From: Imbricaverruca yamaguchii
Taxonomy: Eukaryota; Arthropoda; Thecostraca; Neoverrucidae
Direction: 5' to 3'
Length of the DNA stretch: 64,000 bases
Assembly: GCA_034440575.1 (NCBI GenBank)
Contig: JAOTOL010001556.1
Span: 980,001-1,044,000, forward strand
In this document: positions 22,875 through 34,900 of the stretch, piece by piece
Layout: each line of letters begins with the position of its first letter
How positions within the stretch are numbered: the stretch's first letter is position 1
Notes under the pieces: generated by a model
Told to the model about the DNA's origin: nothing
The model's database searches: none
Seen by the model: the letters and a program-made list of their open reading frames with translations, nothing else
Translations under genes and position numbers: made by a program

Positions 22875-24980
22875 GGTACGTCCAACACATCTGGGGTAGG
22901 CAACAGGCATGTAGTCCACAGGCCGCCAGCAGTCACCATCGGGAATGCAGCGCAGTCGACTGAAACCGAACATTTATGTACACGCTCATGCTGTATCTCT
23001 GTGCAAAATGTACTCCATCGACTTCCCGCAGCAAGCGGCAATCTACCGACGCACGCTATTTTCAGCAACAAATCCATTTCGGTTGTTCTAGACCAATGCG
23101 AGAAAAGCCAAGCCAAACTGATTTGATGCACCAGGGGAGCATGCGCCCTGACCGAGGGGAAAACTTTCCGGCGCGGTGCTCGGCAAGGATTGCTCGTCTC
23201 CAACGTGCGGCGGCAACTACTGTCGTCAGCAACGGGTGGACGTACAGCTTTAGCAGACCGGTCCCAACCGAATGTTGTCGCTGAACGTTGTACGGCAGGT
23301 CCATGTTCACAGGCATCACCGCCCCGGTGACGAGCTGGCAAACCGACGTCCGCAGCGATTGCTTTTCTAAGTAAAAGGGTCAACATACCAGCGACTCTCC
23401 TCCATGCTACAAATGGCACCAATGATTAAGACTTCTAGCTTGGCCTCAGCCGACCATGCCGAGCCCCAGCCAAGTCGCCAAGTTGCAGATTGGGAAGACC
23501 TGTTTGTTCGAGAAGTGCTCACAAAAACATGCACGATAACTAATTCAAAATAATATTCATGCCATGGTATTCAAGTACATACCCTTACCTCAGCTGTTCA
23601 ACGGGAGATTATGTGATTAATACTGAGCAGCGATCACTGGGCCCAGGCAACACTAATCAAAGTACTCCTATAAAAGTGCAGCTATAGCAAGGCTTGATAT
23701 ATTGAAATATCTTGCTTTGAGTGACGGCTGCTGCTTTGTCCGTGCTAAAATCACAAGCGTCTGCTCTTCAATATACCTTTGTATCACACCTTCGAAAAAC
23801 CATAATTGCATCGTAGTTTCATTGCAAAGGATAGTTACAGACACTAAATATATTTGGTCTTATGAGATTCATTCCTAGTTTCTGCTTACAAAGGGCAGAT
23901 AATAAACATATCGGGTTATGGTGTCCAACACGCCTAGGTTTTTTCATCAAGCATTTTATTAAGCTTATGGTTGGGAGCACGCACTCAGAGTGTGCTTTCA
24001 ATGCTTCTGTAGACGTGAACTACATTGCGATCATACTGCGGATCACGTGATGTGGGCGCTAGTAGCACTGCGAGGGTGCCATTCAGGCAATTACTCTACA
24101 GCGGTATGAATTGCTTTGGTTACCTCCAAGGGCCAGCGAACATATATTTAGAGTGACTTTCCAACGTGTTGCATATTATCACAGGACCATATCATCGCAT
24201 TTTCACATTAAATAGCAATGCAAGCCTTCATCGACTTTTTGAGGATGGAGGGTGGCAGTGCAAAAAAAGGAATTCCCTCTTTTCTCGAACTACCTAAATC
24301 AGGCAGCTTATGGCAGACTAAACTCCTCCTTTTTTGGTGAACAAAGCACCAGTCGGTACCTTCAATTCGGAAAACCCAGCGGAACCGGCGGCAGAGAACG
24401 TACAAATGACGACTGACCATGGTCAGCGGATGTGACGTTCGAACCGTTCCCAACCTCCGATGCGTGGGTGGTCAGGAGAGCACAATGTGCGCCAGATGGT
24501 GTTGTAGGATGTCGGATGGGGACAGGGTGAAATATATTGAAAAGCGAAGGGGAGAATGGTCAGGAAATACTGATAACAGCCGACCCGGGTTTGGAAGTTG
24601 CGGAACTGCGTCATATTAAATATTTGGTAGTCTGTTTTAGTCTCAACCTCATTGCGCGTTAAATGTAATCTTATCTCTCACATAAGCATAAGATGCACAA
24701 CGGCATAATATCCATATAAACTGAAATCAGTAAGGCAGTCGGCGTATTTTCTGACACGAAGAACAATACAATTAAAATACTGTTATGATTGCTTCCTAAG
24801 AGGATATGTAAGCACTGCGGATGTTCTTAGATCTTGCTTATCATGAATCCATGCTCAGCTACGAAACTAAGCAATTGCTTCACTTTCTTTTCCAACCAGA
24901 AGCAGCCGGGACTAAACTGATAACCGAGCCATGCACTTCTAGCCCATGCATACATGCAAGTAGCGACACCTATATCTTGC
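22875..24980. other. No gene recognised
   Basis: A minus-strand frame of 200 codons spans 22820-23422, but it overlaps repeat DNA and matches nothing I know. The rest is AT-rich. A 14-bp palindrome CTGACCATGGTCAG lies at 24413-24426. Confidence 0.35.
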
Positions 24981-24984
24981 ATGC

Positions 24985-25200
24985 GTCTAGTATAGACATC
25001 AATGAATATCTGATCATATATAATGATAGTATCAGAAAATACCTGACCAAATATATGGGTGGCATCATTGAATATCTAACCAAATACACGGGTGGCACCA
25101 TTGAATGCCTGACCAAATATACCTGCGGCATCAATGAGTACCTGACCAAATATCCAGGTGACATCATTGAATACCAGACCAAATATACGGGTAACACCAC
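24985..25200. repeat. 33-bp minisatellite, about 6 copies
   Basis: The unit contains ACCAAATATACGGGTGGCAT and CATTGAATACCTG; the period of 33 bp gives an 11-residue period in one frame. The copies are diverged. Confidence 0.9.
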
Positions 25201-25409
25201 TGAGGCAGCTTGTTCGTCGGCCGATGATCGCACTCCGCAACAGAGACCGGGAGCACAGCGCGCAGCGTGGCTGCCGGACGGAGCCGACGTCGCCTCTCGC
25301 CGCTGCACACGGTGACCACGGCCGTCTGCTACCGCCGCTCGTTGTACCGCTGTTGACTAGTGCCGCCGACCGATTAGTGCCCGCTGACCACCCGGGCAGG
25401 CTCAGCTGA
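25201..25409. other. GC-rich island between two minisatellites, possible exon
   Basis: About 200 bp of CpG-rich, non-repetitive DNA stands between the 33-bp and 22-bp arrays. Frames stay open on both strands (for example a plus-strand frame ending at 25409 and a minus-strand frame starting near 25417). The arrangement copies that of proven exons in this window, but I recognise no protein and no clear splice pair. Confidence 0.25.
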
Positions 25410-25620
25410 TGGCCCACGGGTTCAGGACAGGACCACGGGGCCAGGGACAGGACCCAGGGCGTCAGGGCACAGGACCCAGGGTGTCAGGGGACAGGACTCA
25501 GGGCGTCAGGGCACAGGACCCAGGGCGACAGGGTACAGGACCCAGGGTGTCAGGGGACAGGACCCAGAGCGACAGGGGACAGGACCCAGGGTGTCAGGGG
25601 ACGGGACGCAAGGAGACGAG
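25410..25620. repeat. 22-bp minisatellite, about 8 copies
   Basis: The unit is AGGACCCAGGG followed by TGTCAGGGGAC or CGTCAGGGCAC, with a 22-bp period and decay at the right end. Confidence 0.93.
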
Positions 25621-26265
25621 GGAATGCTAGGAGTCAGAACTACGAGCAAGGGTAGAACTTTCCAGTGTGCGTGGGGTGGTGGAGGGGGTGGGGGACTTGC
25701 CCACCTAATGTTGTTGATTGGAGATATAGGCGTTGACTGGAAAGGATGGTTATTGTTGCTTAGGAGTGCATCGACTACATTGGTCATATAGCCATCTGGA
25801 GCGGATGGCACGATACAAAATTTGCCTGCCTAATCACTTTGGAAAGTATCACCTCTGACCGCGAGAATCGGATAGGGCCATGGGAGTCAAGGGAGATATG
25901 AGGTTAGAACGGGCACCAGGGGGGGGTAAGGAGCTGGAAGCGCGGGCGCCACAGGAAGGCAAGGGCCAGGACCTCGAACGCCAGAGAAAGTGGGGGGGGG
26001 GTTAGAACCACGGGTTCCCGGAGAAGGTAAGTGGCATGGACCGCAGGAGTCAGGGGAATGCTAGGAGACCATACACTATGTCGACCCCGACGGTGTTGAC
26101 GTGGTGCAGTCGAGCAGCAGTTCTGGCTACAAACACGAGGCAAACTCGCCGGCCATGCTCTCACACGGAGCGCAGCAGATGTGACGAACGGCGGCGCGCC
26201 GTCAAGTCCCGCATCGTCCGACCAACAACACACCACCGCCGCGCTTCTGTCGCTCGCGGCACGGC
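25621..26265. other. 3' flank of BTBD9 with a SINE tail scrap
   Basis: Near 25745-25795, GGTTATTGTTGCTTAGGAGTG followed by GCATCGACTACATTGGTCAT resembles the SINE tails at 37046 and 41085. G-rich runs lie at 25680-25695, 25919-25927 and 25990-26000. No polyadenylation signal for BTBD9 was identified with confidence. Confidence 0.35.
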
Positions 26266-26270
26266 TGGCG

Positions 26271-26311
26271 GGCTCGGGCTGCGGCTCGGGCTGCGGCTCG
26301 GGCTGCGGCTC
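26271..26311. repeat. 12-bp tandem repeat directly after the BTBD9 stop
   Basis: GGCTCGGGCTGC is repeated about 3.5 times and ends where the stop codon of BTBD9 (26314-26312) begins, i.e. in the first bases of the 3' untranslated region. Confidence 0.85.
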
Positions 26312-26479
26312 CTACTCCGGCTCGCCGTCGGACAGGTCCCACCTGTCCGGCTGGGGCGGCGGGCTGCCGCGGCCGCCGACGGCGCCCAGCTCGGACTGCG
26401 GCTCGCTCGCCTCGTCGCCGGACGTGTGACGCTCCACCTCGCACTGAGCCGGACACTCGAAGTGCACGCAGTGGAACAC
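26312..26479 (-). CDS. BTBD9 exon 12 with stop, residues 553-607
   Basis: The acceptor GGCTCCGCAG precedes GTG TTC CAC TGC. It encodes VFHCVHFECPAQ, then a family-variable acidic and proline-rich tail (SGDEASEPQSE, SPPPQPDRWD) ending GEPE and TAG at 26314-26312. Confidence 0.95.
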   Translation of the reverse strand: MFHCVHFECPAQCEVERHTSGDEASEPQSELGAVGGRGSPPPQPDRWDLSDGEPE

Positions 26480-28857
26480 CTGCGGAGCCAGAGCCAGAGC
26501 CGGCCGGCACGTCAGCTCAGCGCCGGCACAGCGGCCGGCCAGAGGCGCCGCCATCAGCATCACACTCAGCACGATCTGCACCGAAGCCGCACAATGGTTC
26601 GGACAATGACTACCCAAGAGGCGAAACCGATGAAATGCGTTGAATATCCTCACCGGTTCAGCGTCCCGTGCACTACCACCCACCGTCACGCACCGGCCAC
26701 ATCCGACAGGTGGGGGGAACACAGTCCATCAGCTGATTTTCACCAATGTGCACGAACTTCACACGGAAAACGACGCACTTTCTCATGCGGAGAAAATTAA
26801 TCGTATATCGGTGCCCAGCCCTTCTGACCCACCAATGAAGACAACATAAGTACTGGCCCAGTGCCTAGTCGAACAGACAGTAACCAGAAGGCAGCAAGCC
26901 ATGAGGGAAGGGAGACACAGGGTGCGTATAATGTTGCAAATGTTGCGCAAGGGTTCAAGCAGCTGCTCAAGGTTATCTAACCCCAACCCCAACACCCCAC
27001 CACATTAGCCAAACTCCTATGCTCTCCCGCGCGCTACCGCTCTGACCGGTCTGAAGTCGAATTGAGCGCGGTGCAAGTGTGCACACCAGACCACGGTGAC
27101 ATCCGACCCCAGACCACAGCTGCCTGCCCCCACGCTGAGAGGCGCGCGACGCACCTCGTTGGCCGAGTTGCTCGTGCCGACGATCCGGATGAAGACGACG
27201 GGCCGCTTCGGGAAGGTGACCACCTGCCAGGAGCGGCACTGTGACCGTGACCGGTCACACACGGTGGTCCAGTCGCGCTGGTTGGTGGACACCTCGATGT
27301 AGTAGCCGTACGTTCGGTCGTCACAGTCCCACAGGAGCAATCTGCGGCAAAACAGCGACACGCACTGTCAGTGTCACACAGTGTCACAGTACCGTAATCA
27401 CAGCCACATGGCGGTAGATAGCACTCGGCAGTAGCTAGCCTCCAGTCTGTAACACCCACTAACGTGTACCGGCACACACTAACGTGTGCCGGGTTCCCCA
27501 CCGGCAGTGATAAATTATTCGTGAAATAGGATGGAATATACCACCTTCTGAACGCTCAATTGACATCCTTCTCCAAGAATTATCGGGATCCTGCTCCTTG
27601 GGACCTACACCATCAGCTCAAAGTGCCTACACCATCAGCTTGAAATTGGGTCTGAGGCCTTTTAAATGACACTCATTCTATAGCAAATTTCGACATCCTA
27701 CTGTGCTGGTTTCGACATCTCACACCTAACGAAAAAAACATTATTTTAACCCTGCCCATCGGTGGCACACACTGACGTGTACCGGGGTCCCCCACCGGCG
27801 GCACACACTAACGTGTACCGGGGTCCCCCACCGGTGGCACACACTAACGTGTGCCAGGGTCCCCCACCGGTGGCACACATTAACGTGTACCGGGGTTCCC
27901 CACCGGTGGCACACACTAACGTGTGCCAGGGTCCCCCACCGGTGGCACACACTAACGTGTACAGGGGTCCACCACCGGTGGCACACACTAACGTGTGCCA
28001 GGGTCCCCCACCGGTGGCACACACTAACGTGTACAGGGGTCCCCCACCGGTGGCACACACTAACGTGTACAGGGGTCCCCCACCGGTGGCACACACTAAC
28101 GTGTACAGGGGTCCCCCACCGGTGGCACACACTAACGTGTACTGGGACCTTGTCTGCAACACACGATAAACACTTCCGCCTACACGAGCACGCCAGTACC
28201 GACAGAACACGGCGTCCTCTAGCGATCGGGCCGACAGTATAGAGAGCGGGATGGATTTAGCGAGGAGCCCCGCTCGACACTGCGGCTGGTAGAATAGAGA
28301 GCGGGATGGATATAGATACGAGGCCCGCTCCACACCGCGGTCGGCAGTATAGAGAGCGGGATGGATCTACATATTAAGCCCGCTCCACACCACAGCCGAC
28401 AGTATAGAGAGCGGGACGGATCTAGATACGGGGCCCGCTCAGTATACGGGGCCCGCTCCACACCACAGCCAACAGTATAGAGAGCGGGACGGATTTAGCG
28501 AGGAGGCCCGCTCCACACCGCGGCCGACCTGACAACCCACCGACCTGATACTGTCCAGCAGCACGGGCTGACCCAGCTGGACGACGACGCTGCCGCTGCC
28601 CAGCTGGTGGCACGTGTAGCCGTGGTCCCAGTCGTACTTGTCAGTGTCGCCGTTGAGCAGGGCGTGTCGACTGCGCGACACGCCCTCAATCACCATGGCT
28701 GAGCGCGGCAGCGTCGCCACGTTGACGTGCGGCACTGGCGGAGGTCACGTCGGTAAGGGTCGGATCAGTGGTAGCACACACACACACGCACACCACGCGC
28801 CACACGCACGCACGCACGCACGCACATACCACACACACGCACGCACCCACACACCCA

Positions 28858-28917
<60 letters not shown>

Positions 28918-31900
28918 CTGAGCATCAGATTAACCATCACACCCAAAGCCAAGTGATGCCACGAGTCCGTTCAGCAGTCGAGGCACGCAGACGCCACTCT
29001 CACTGTTACCATCGTCGGGCCATTCCGCCACGGCCCCGCATACCCACCAAGGAGACCGTCCTCCACAGGCTCCGTGTGTGTGGAGAAATAGGCCTCCAGA
29101 GAGACCAGATGAAACATCCGGTTAACTGTGTTGTTGGTGCCCACCACGCGGATTGACCTGCAGGGAAGATCGCGAGAGGCGTTACAATGTGCCGCTTCAA
29201 TGGCGCACAACTGCCACTACATGTACCAATGCAATCACCCACACGACTAACAGCAAACCCAACAACAAAAGGCACCGACCGTGGCCGGCTGCGATAGATC
29301 TCGATAACATTTACCAACGCAAGCACAGGTTCGAAAACTAACATGAGTGGTACAACTGTCAGGAAAGCCAGCATGGCTTGCACCAGATTTGATAAAAGCA
29401 ATTAAGGCTAATAAACATGCATTTAGAGTGTTTAAGGAAGCTTCAAATATCGTAAATCTACGGTCGTATCAGAAAGCTAGAGATGCTGTGAAGCAGGAAA
29501 TCGGAGCAGCAACGCGAGGAAAAGAATTGGATTTGGCTAGAAACTGTAATGGGGACAGCAAAGTTCTATAGTTTTTACAAGCTGAGTAAAGGTTCTAGTA
29601 CAATTGGTCCACTGGAAGTAAATGGAACTATATTGAGTGAGGATGGTGAGATAGTTGAGGAGCTACGCAGCCAGTTTAAATCAGTGTTTATATTGAAAGA
29701 CACTACTAATCCGCCAGCCGTACACCACAGTTCAGTGACATGCGATCAGATAAACGATGTTGACCTCATTGATAGTGATGTTTTCAATAATATCAGGAAA
29801 ATAAAGCCAAACAAGGCAGCAGGACCTGATGAAATGTATGCTAGGGTATTGGGGGAGGCTGAAAAGGAACTGGCAATTGCACTTAATATAATATTTTGTA
29901 GGTCAGTTTCACAAAATGAAATTCCAACAGATTGAAAAAGGGCAAATGTAGCTCCTATTTTCAAGAAAGGAGAAAGAGGGATAATTGAAAACTATAGGCC
30001 TCATGTCCCTAGTCTGCAAGGTACACAAATAAATTATCAAGGATAGAATAGTCGGTTATCTGGAAAGAAACAGATTGATTCAAGATGCTCAACATGGGTT
30101 TAGGAAAAGGCGATCGTGTCTCACAAATCTCTTGGACTTTTTGAATTTCGCTACAGAACTATTTGATCCTGGAAATCAGGTTGATGTAGCATATCTCGAC
30201 TTAAGTAAGACCTTTGACAAGGTATCCCATAAACGGTTAATGATACAGCTTCAGATCCATGGTATTGCAGGTAGCATCCTAAAATGGATAAACTTGTGGA
30301 TTTCAGATAGACAGCAGTGATGGTAAATGGTACAAGGTCATCATGGCAAAATGTTCTTAGTGGAGTCACCCAGGCATCAGTACTGTGGCCACGTGTTCAT
30401 TATATTGGTAAATAACATTGAAGGTAGCCTAAGCAGCAAGGTTTTGAAATTTGCGTATGATTTGGAGGTCTTTAGGGCAATAACAGGACACAATGAACAT
30501 ATCTCGCTTCAGAAAGATAGACGCACTTGTGAAGTGGTCCGAAAAATGGCAAATGAAATGTAATTTTCATAAGTGGAAAATCATGCATGTAGGTAGGCAG
30601 CATATGAAGGCTCCATACATGATGGGTGGCCAAGTACTATCTGTGACTCAGCATGAGAAGGACTGAGGTGTTATTCTGAACACAAAATTGGGGTATCAGA
30701 ACAGACCAAAGAAGCCAGGAAGAAGGCAATAAGAATGCTTGGGCAATAAATAGGAATGCATCATACAGAAGTGAGGAAGTCATCAGGAAACTTTACTGTG
30801 CATATGTCAGGCCACATTTGTAACGCTATTTCCAAGCTTGGTCTCCTAGTAATGCAAAATATTGTTGTTGGTTTTCAGAGAGAGTACAAAAGAGGGCTAC
30901 AAAAATGGTTCATGGTATAAGTAACCTGGCATATGAGGAAAGATTGAAGAAATTGAATATGTTTTCACTTAGATATAGGAGGCTGAGAGGAGATCTCATC
31001 GAGGTCTTTAAATTTACGCATGGTCAGGAGAAGGGATATATCATGGATATGTTTGAAGTTAACAGAAAAGATGCAATTAGATACCATCAATTCCAAATTA
31101 AAGTTAACCACAACAGGACAAGGTTAAGACAGTCCTTCAACAACAAGGTAGTAACTGGAACCAGCTGTCAGAAACCATTACCAGCAGCAGCAGCACACCG
31201 AACATCTCTAAAAATAGCATAGACACTCATTATAAGAATAGAGGGCTTGCTTTTCAATATTCCAGAGGGCTGATCGACGGATTTGGTGGGCAACTGGTTG
31301 AGTGTCCAGAGTGCAACCAAGAATGGCCCTTGTGGTTCATAGTTGCACTGATATTTTGATATCGTTATGCCAATGAAAATAACCGACAACTGATGCACGC
31401 AGCTACCGAAATAATAGCCAAAACGCTAACGATACGAAGTATCACAAAAAAGAACAGCAACAGCACTGAAATAGTTAGAATAATTGCATATGCCTGCAGT
31501 GACTTAATTATTAGTTAAGTTACCGACATCAATGCCAGCGACATTAGCAGCACAAATAGCACTCATCGGACTGACAATTACCAAAATATTCCACGGATGA
31601 TTACACCAAAATTACTGATTATAATAATACAAATAACTCCTAAAATTTCAACAGTACAGCAAGTATAGCTCGAAGAAAGATCACCACCAAAATTAGCATC
31701 ACTTTTACTTATCAAACTGCGAACACAACGCTGCAATGACTATGTTTATGAAGATCTACTAAGCCTAGTTCGCCAATACTCTAGGCAACGCAGACGTGAC
31801 AACCATCATCTAAATACGAAAATGTGCCGACCCTGACCCGCCTCCACCTGGAGGCTTCGTGGCCACCGCAAACGCTGGAACAACATACAACCACGTCTAC

Positions 31901-34900
31901 AGAAGGGACAGTATTGGAAGGCGGATCGACCATAGCGGATACACCATGCATAGAACTGGTCGCATACAACCAGCACGAGTGCAACAGCTGACACAAACCA
32001 GATATGGATACAACAAATAAATGAACACACAACCTGTTGGTACAACCTGTGGGTACCACAGATGACTGAACACACAACCTGTGGGTACAGCAGATGACTG
32101 AACACACAACCTGTGGGTACAACAGATGACTGAACACACAACCTATGGGTACCACAGATGACTGAACACACAACCTGTGGGTACCACATTTCTGAACACA
32201 ACTTGTGGGTAGCGCAGATGACTGAACGCACAGCCTGTGGGTATCACAGCTGACTGAGCGTCAACACATACGCAACATTGACTGATTGGTGGGGAGTGTG
32301 GCGTGGGAGCGACAACGTGAGTGGCACACCTGACGACTCGCGGCCGGAAGTAGAGTGTCTGCCAGCTGCGGCAGTGGTAGCGCGAGTGGTCCACCACGCG
32401 AACCCAGTCGTGCTCGTCCATGGACACCTCTACGTAGTACGAGTACGACCTGCCGACAGACAGCCAGTACATGACCTGGCCTCACTCGACCTGGCTGTCT
32501 CGGATACAGTTCCGAGTTACGAGGCGTGACGCATCGGAAAATGACTCGTCACCGAGAGGTATGACGTGGGGCGGGGATGGCCGAGTGATTAAGGTGTTGG
32601 GCTTTGTGTACCGAAGGCCCCGGGTTCGACACTAGCGCCGCTCGGGATATTTCCCAATCCCGCAGCCCACCGGCGAAACAGTGTGGGTGGCGGCATTAGC
32701 CGTGAATGTGCATAAAGTGTGTCGTGAACCACCCGATAAACAAACAACAAGAAACGAGAGGTATGACGTGACGTCAGGACAGGGGTATCTGGATACCACT
32801 GACGGGTGAGGTGTGGTGTCGAACATGGGTGCCCCGGTACCACTAACGGATATGGTGTGGTGTGGTGTAATGTCGAGACGGGGTACCCAGGTATCACTGA
32901 CGGCTGTGGTGTGGTGTGATGTCGAGACAGGGGTACCCAGGTACCACTGATGGGTGTGGTGTGGTGTCGAGACAGGGGTACCCAGGTGCCACTAATGTGT
33001 GTGGTGTGGTGTCGAGACAGGCGTACCCAGGTATCGTTGGACTGCGTAAATCATACATGACAAAACATGACTCGTACATACATCTAGCCACGACGCAGGC
33101 CCTTAAGCGTTCACCCTGCACCCGGCACGTCAGCATGCACGTGTAGGGGGAGGAAACACGCCCAATTTTCGCACAGAATGTATGTGGAGAAATAAGCATG
33201 GGGCGCAGAACGCCTCGTTTCGGCATACATACACGGCAGCGCAGTCGCGAGTAAGTTAGACCCGAACCCACCACAGACCCAGACGAGGACGGTGTGTCCT
33301 ACTCGGTCCAGACAGCTCACCTCATATCTTTATCCCAGAGCAGCATCCGCACGTGGTTAATTATGCACGGCATGCCCAAGCGAACCTCGATGCAATTTTC
33401 GTCGCCTGAAACACAGCACGGCGTTATGTTTTGCATTTCGACACACTGCTGATTCAGCCTGACACGTCGGGTTGAAATAAGGTGCCCCGGGGCGGAACGC
33501 CTCATTCACAAGCATTCGAAGGCAGATACGAATCTCAAGAACTAATCTCAAGAACTGAGCTGTTCCAAGTGGCGACACAAACTTCGGAACGCATAAAACC
33601 ATCTTATTTAACGCAACTACTGATAAACCATTCCAATATTGATATGTCTTTATAATCATTTCCAGGCCGTCCAGAAGGACGTGATTACAAGTCAGGTCAT
33701 AGGCCGAGTGAATCTTATTCAACTGTAGCAAAAATAAACTTGTGCAGTTGGCCTGTCCCGACTGACACGGCCACAACGCTTTTGAGAGGGCGGGGGTGGC
33801 CGAGTGGTTGGTGTTAAGCTCTGGGTACATAACATTTTCCAAATCCCGCGACCCACCGGCGAAACAGTGTGGGCGGCGCCATTAGCCGTGATCGCGCAAA
33901 AAGAGTGTCGAGAACCACCTGACAAACGGACAACAAACGCGATTGAAAAGTTTGCTGTTTCGAAGTGATATACAGTGAAATAATTAAATGAAAACGGACG
34001 CATAGCTTCATTCTCTAACAGCTGCACATCTTAAGTTACAAGATTTTGACCGGTCTACTTTTCCCCCACACCATCTTACATGGGGTCGGGTGCTCGTGTT
34101 TGTATATTTTCAAACAGTGTGGTTGTTGAACGGCGCAGTATTTTCAGCGATGAATATGTACGCTTGTATGCTGTTTAACTGCACCAAGTGCATACTGCGC
34201 CCGGCTATAAAACACATACTATATCGTACCATGGGCCAACTTTGACGCCTGGATTATTTCAGTTGTTGTAATGGCTACGGAAACGTCGCAAGGTCAAAGC
34301 AATGCACCAAGGAAAAGGTCTGAACACATTGAAACTGAAATCCTCCCGGGCCTCACTCATCATATATTTCGAACGGCATCTCACTGTTTCATAGTAGACA
34401 GATTTTAGCAGCTCCACACGGCACATCAGACGTGACCGACACTGTGTGCCCCACACAGCACATCAGACGTGACCGACACTGTGTGTCCCACACAGCACAT
34501 CAGACGTGACCAACATTGTGCCCCACACGGCACATCAGACGTGACCGACACTGTGTGCCCTATACGGTACATCAGACGTGACCGACACTGTGTGCCCCAC
34601 ACAGCACATCAGACGTGACCAACACTGTGTGCCCCACACGGCACGTCAGACGTGACCGACACTGTGTGTCCCACACAGCACATCAGACGTGACCGACACT
34701 GTGTGCCCCACACGGCACATCAGACGTGACCGACACTGTGTGCCACACACGGCACGTCAGACGTGACCGACACTGTGTGCCCCACACAGCACGTCAGACG
34801 TGACCGACACTGTGTGCCCCACACGGTACGTGACTGCATACGCACGTCCCACGACGTACCGGACGTCAGACGTGACTGACCGACACTGTGCCCCACACGG

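Noticed and set aside
22820..23422. Minus-strand 200-codon frame
   Set aside because: It runs through duplicated retroelement-like DNA, has no recognisable domain and no supported splice sites.
24985..25620. CRISPR-like direct repeats
   Set aside because: Here and at the other arrays the repeats are contiguous without unique spacers, and the window is animal DNA. They are minisatellites.
28638..29156. Plus-strand 172-codon His/Thr-rich frame
   Set aside because: It is antisense to BTBD9 exons 9 and 10 and is created by the CACG microsatellite between them.
32575..32640. tRNA-Ser/Leu gene
   Set aside because: A and B boxes are present but the arms do not fold and the sequence continues into a SINE body with an A-rich tail and a target duplication.
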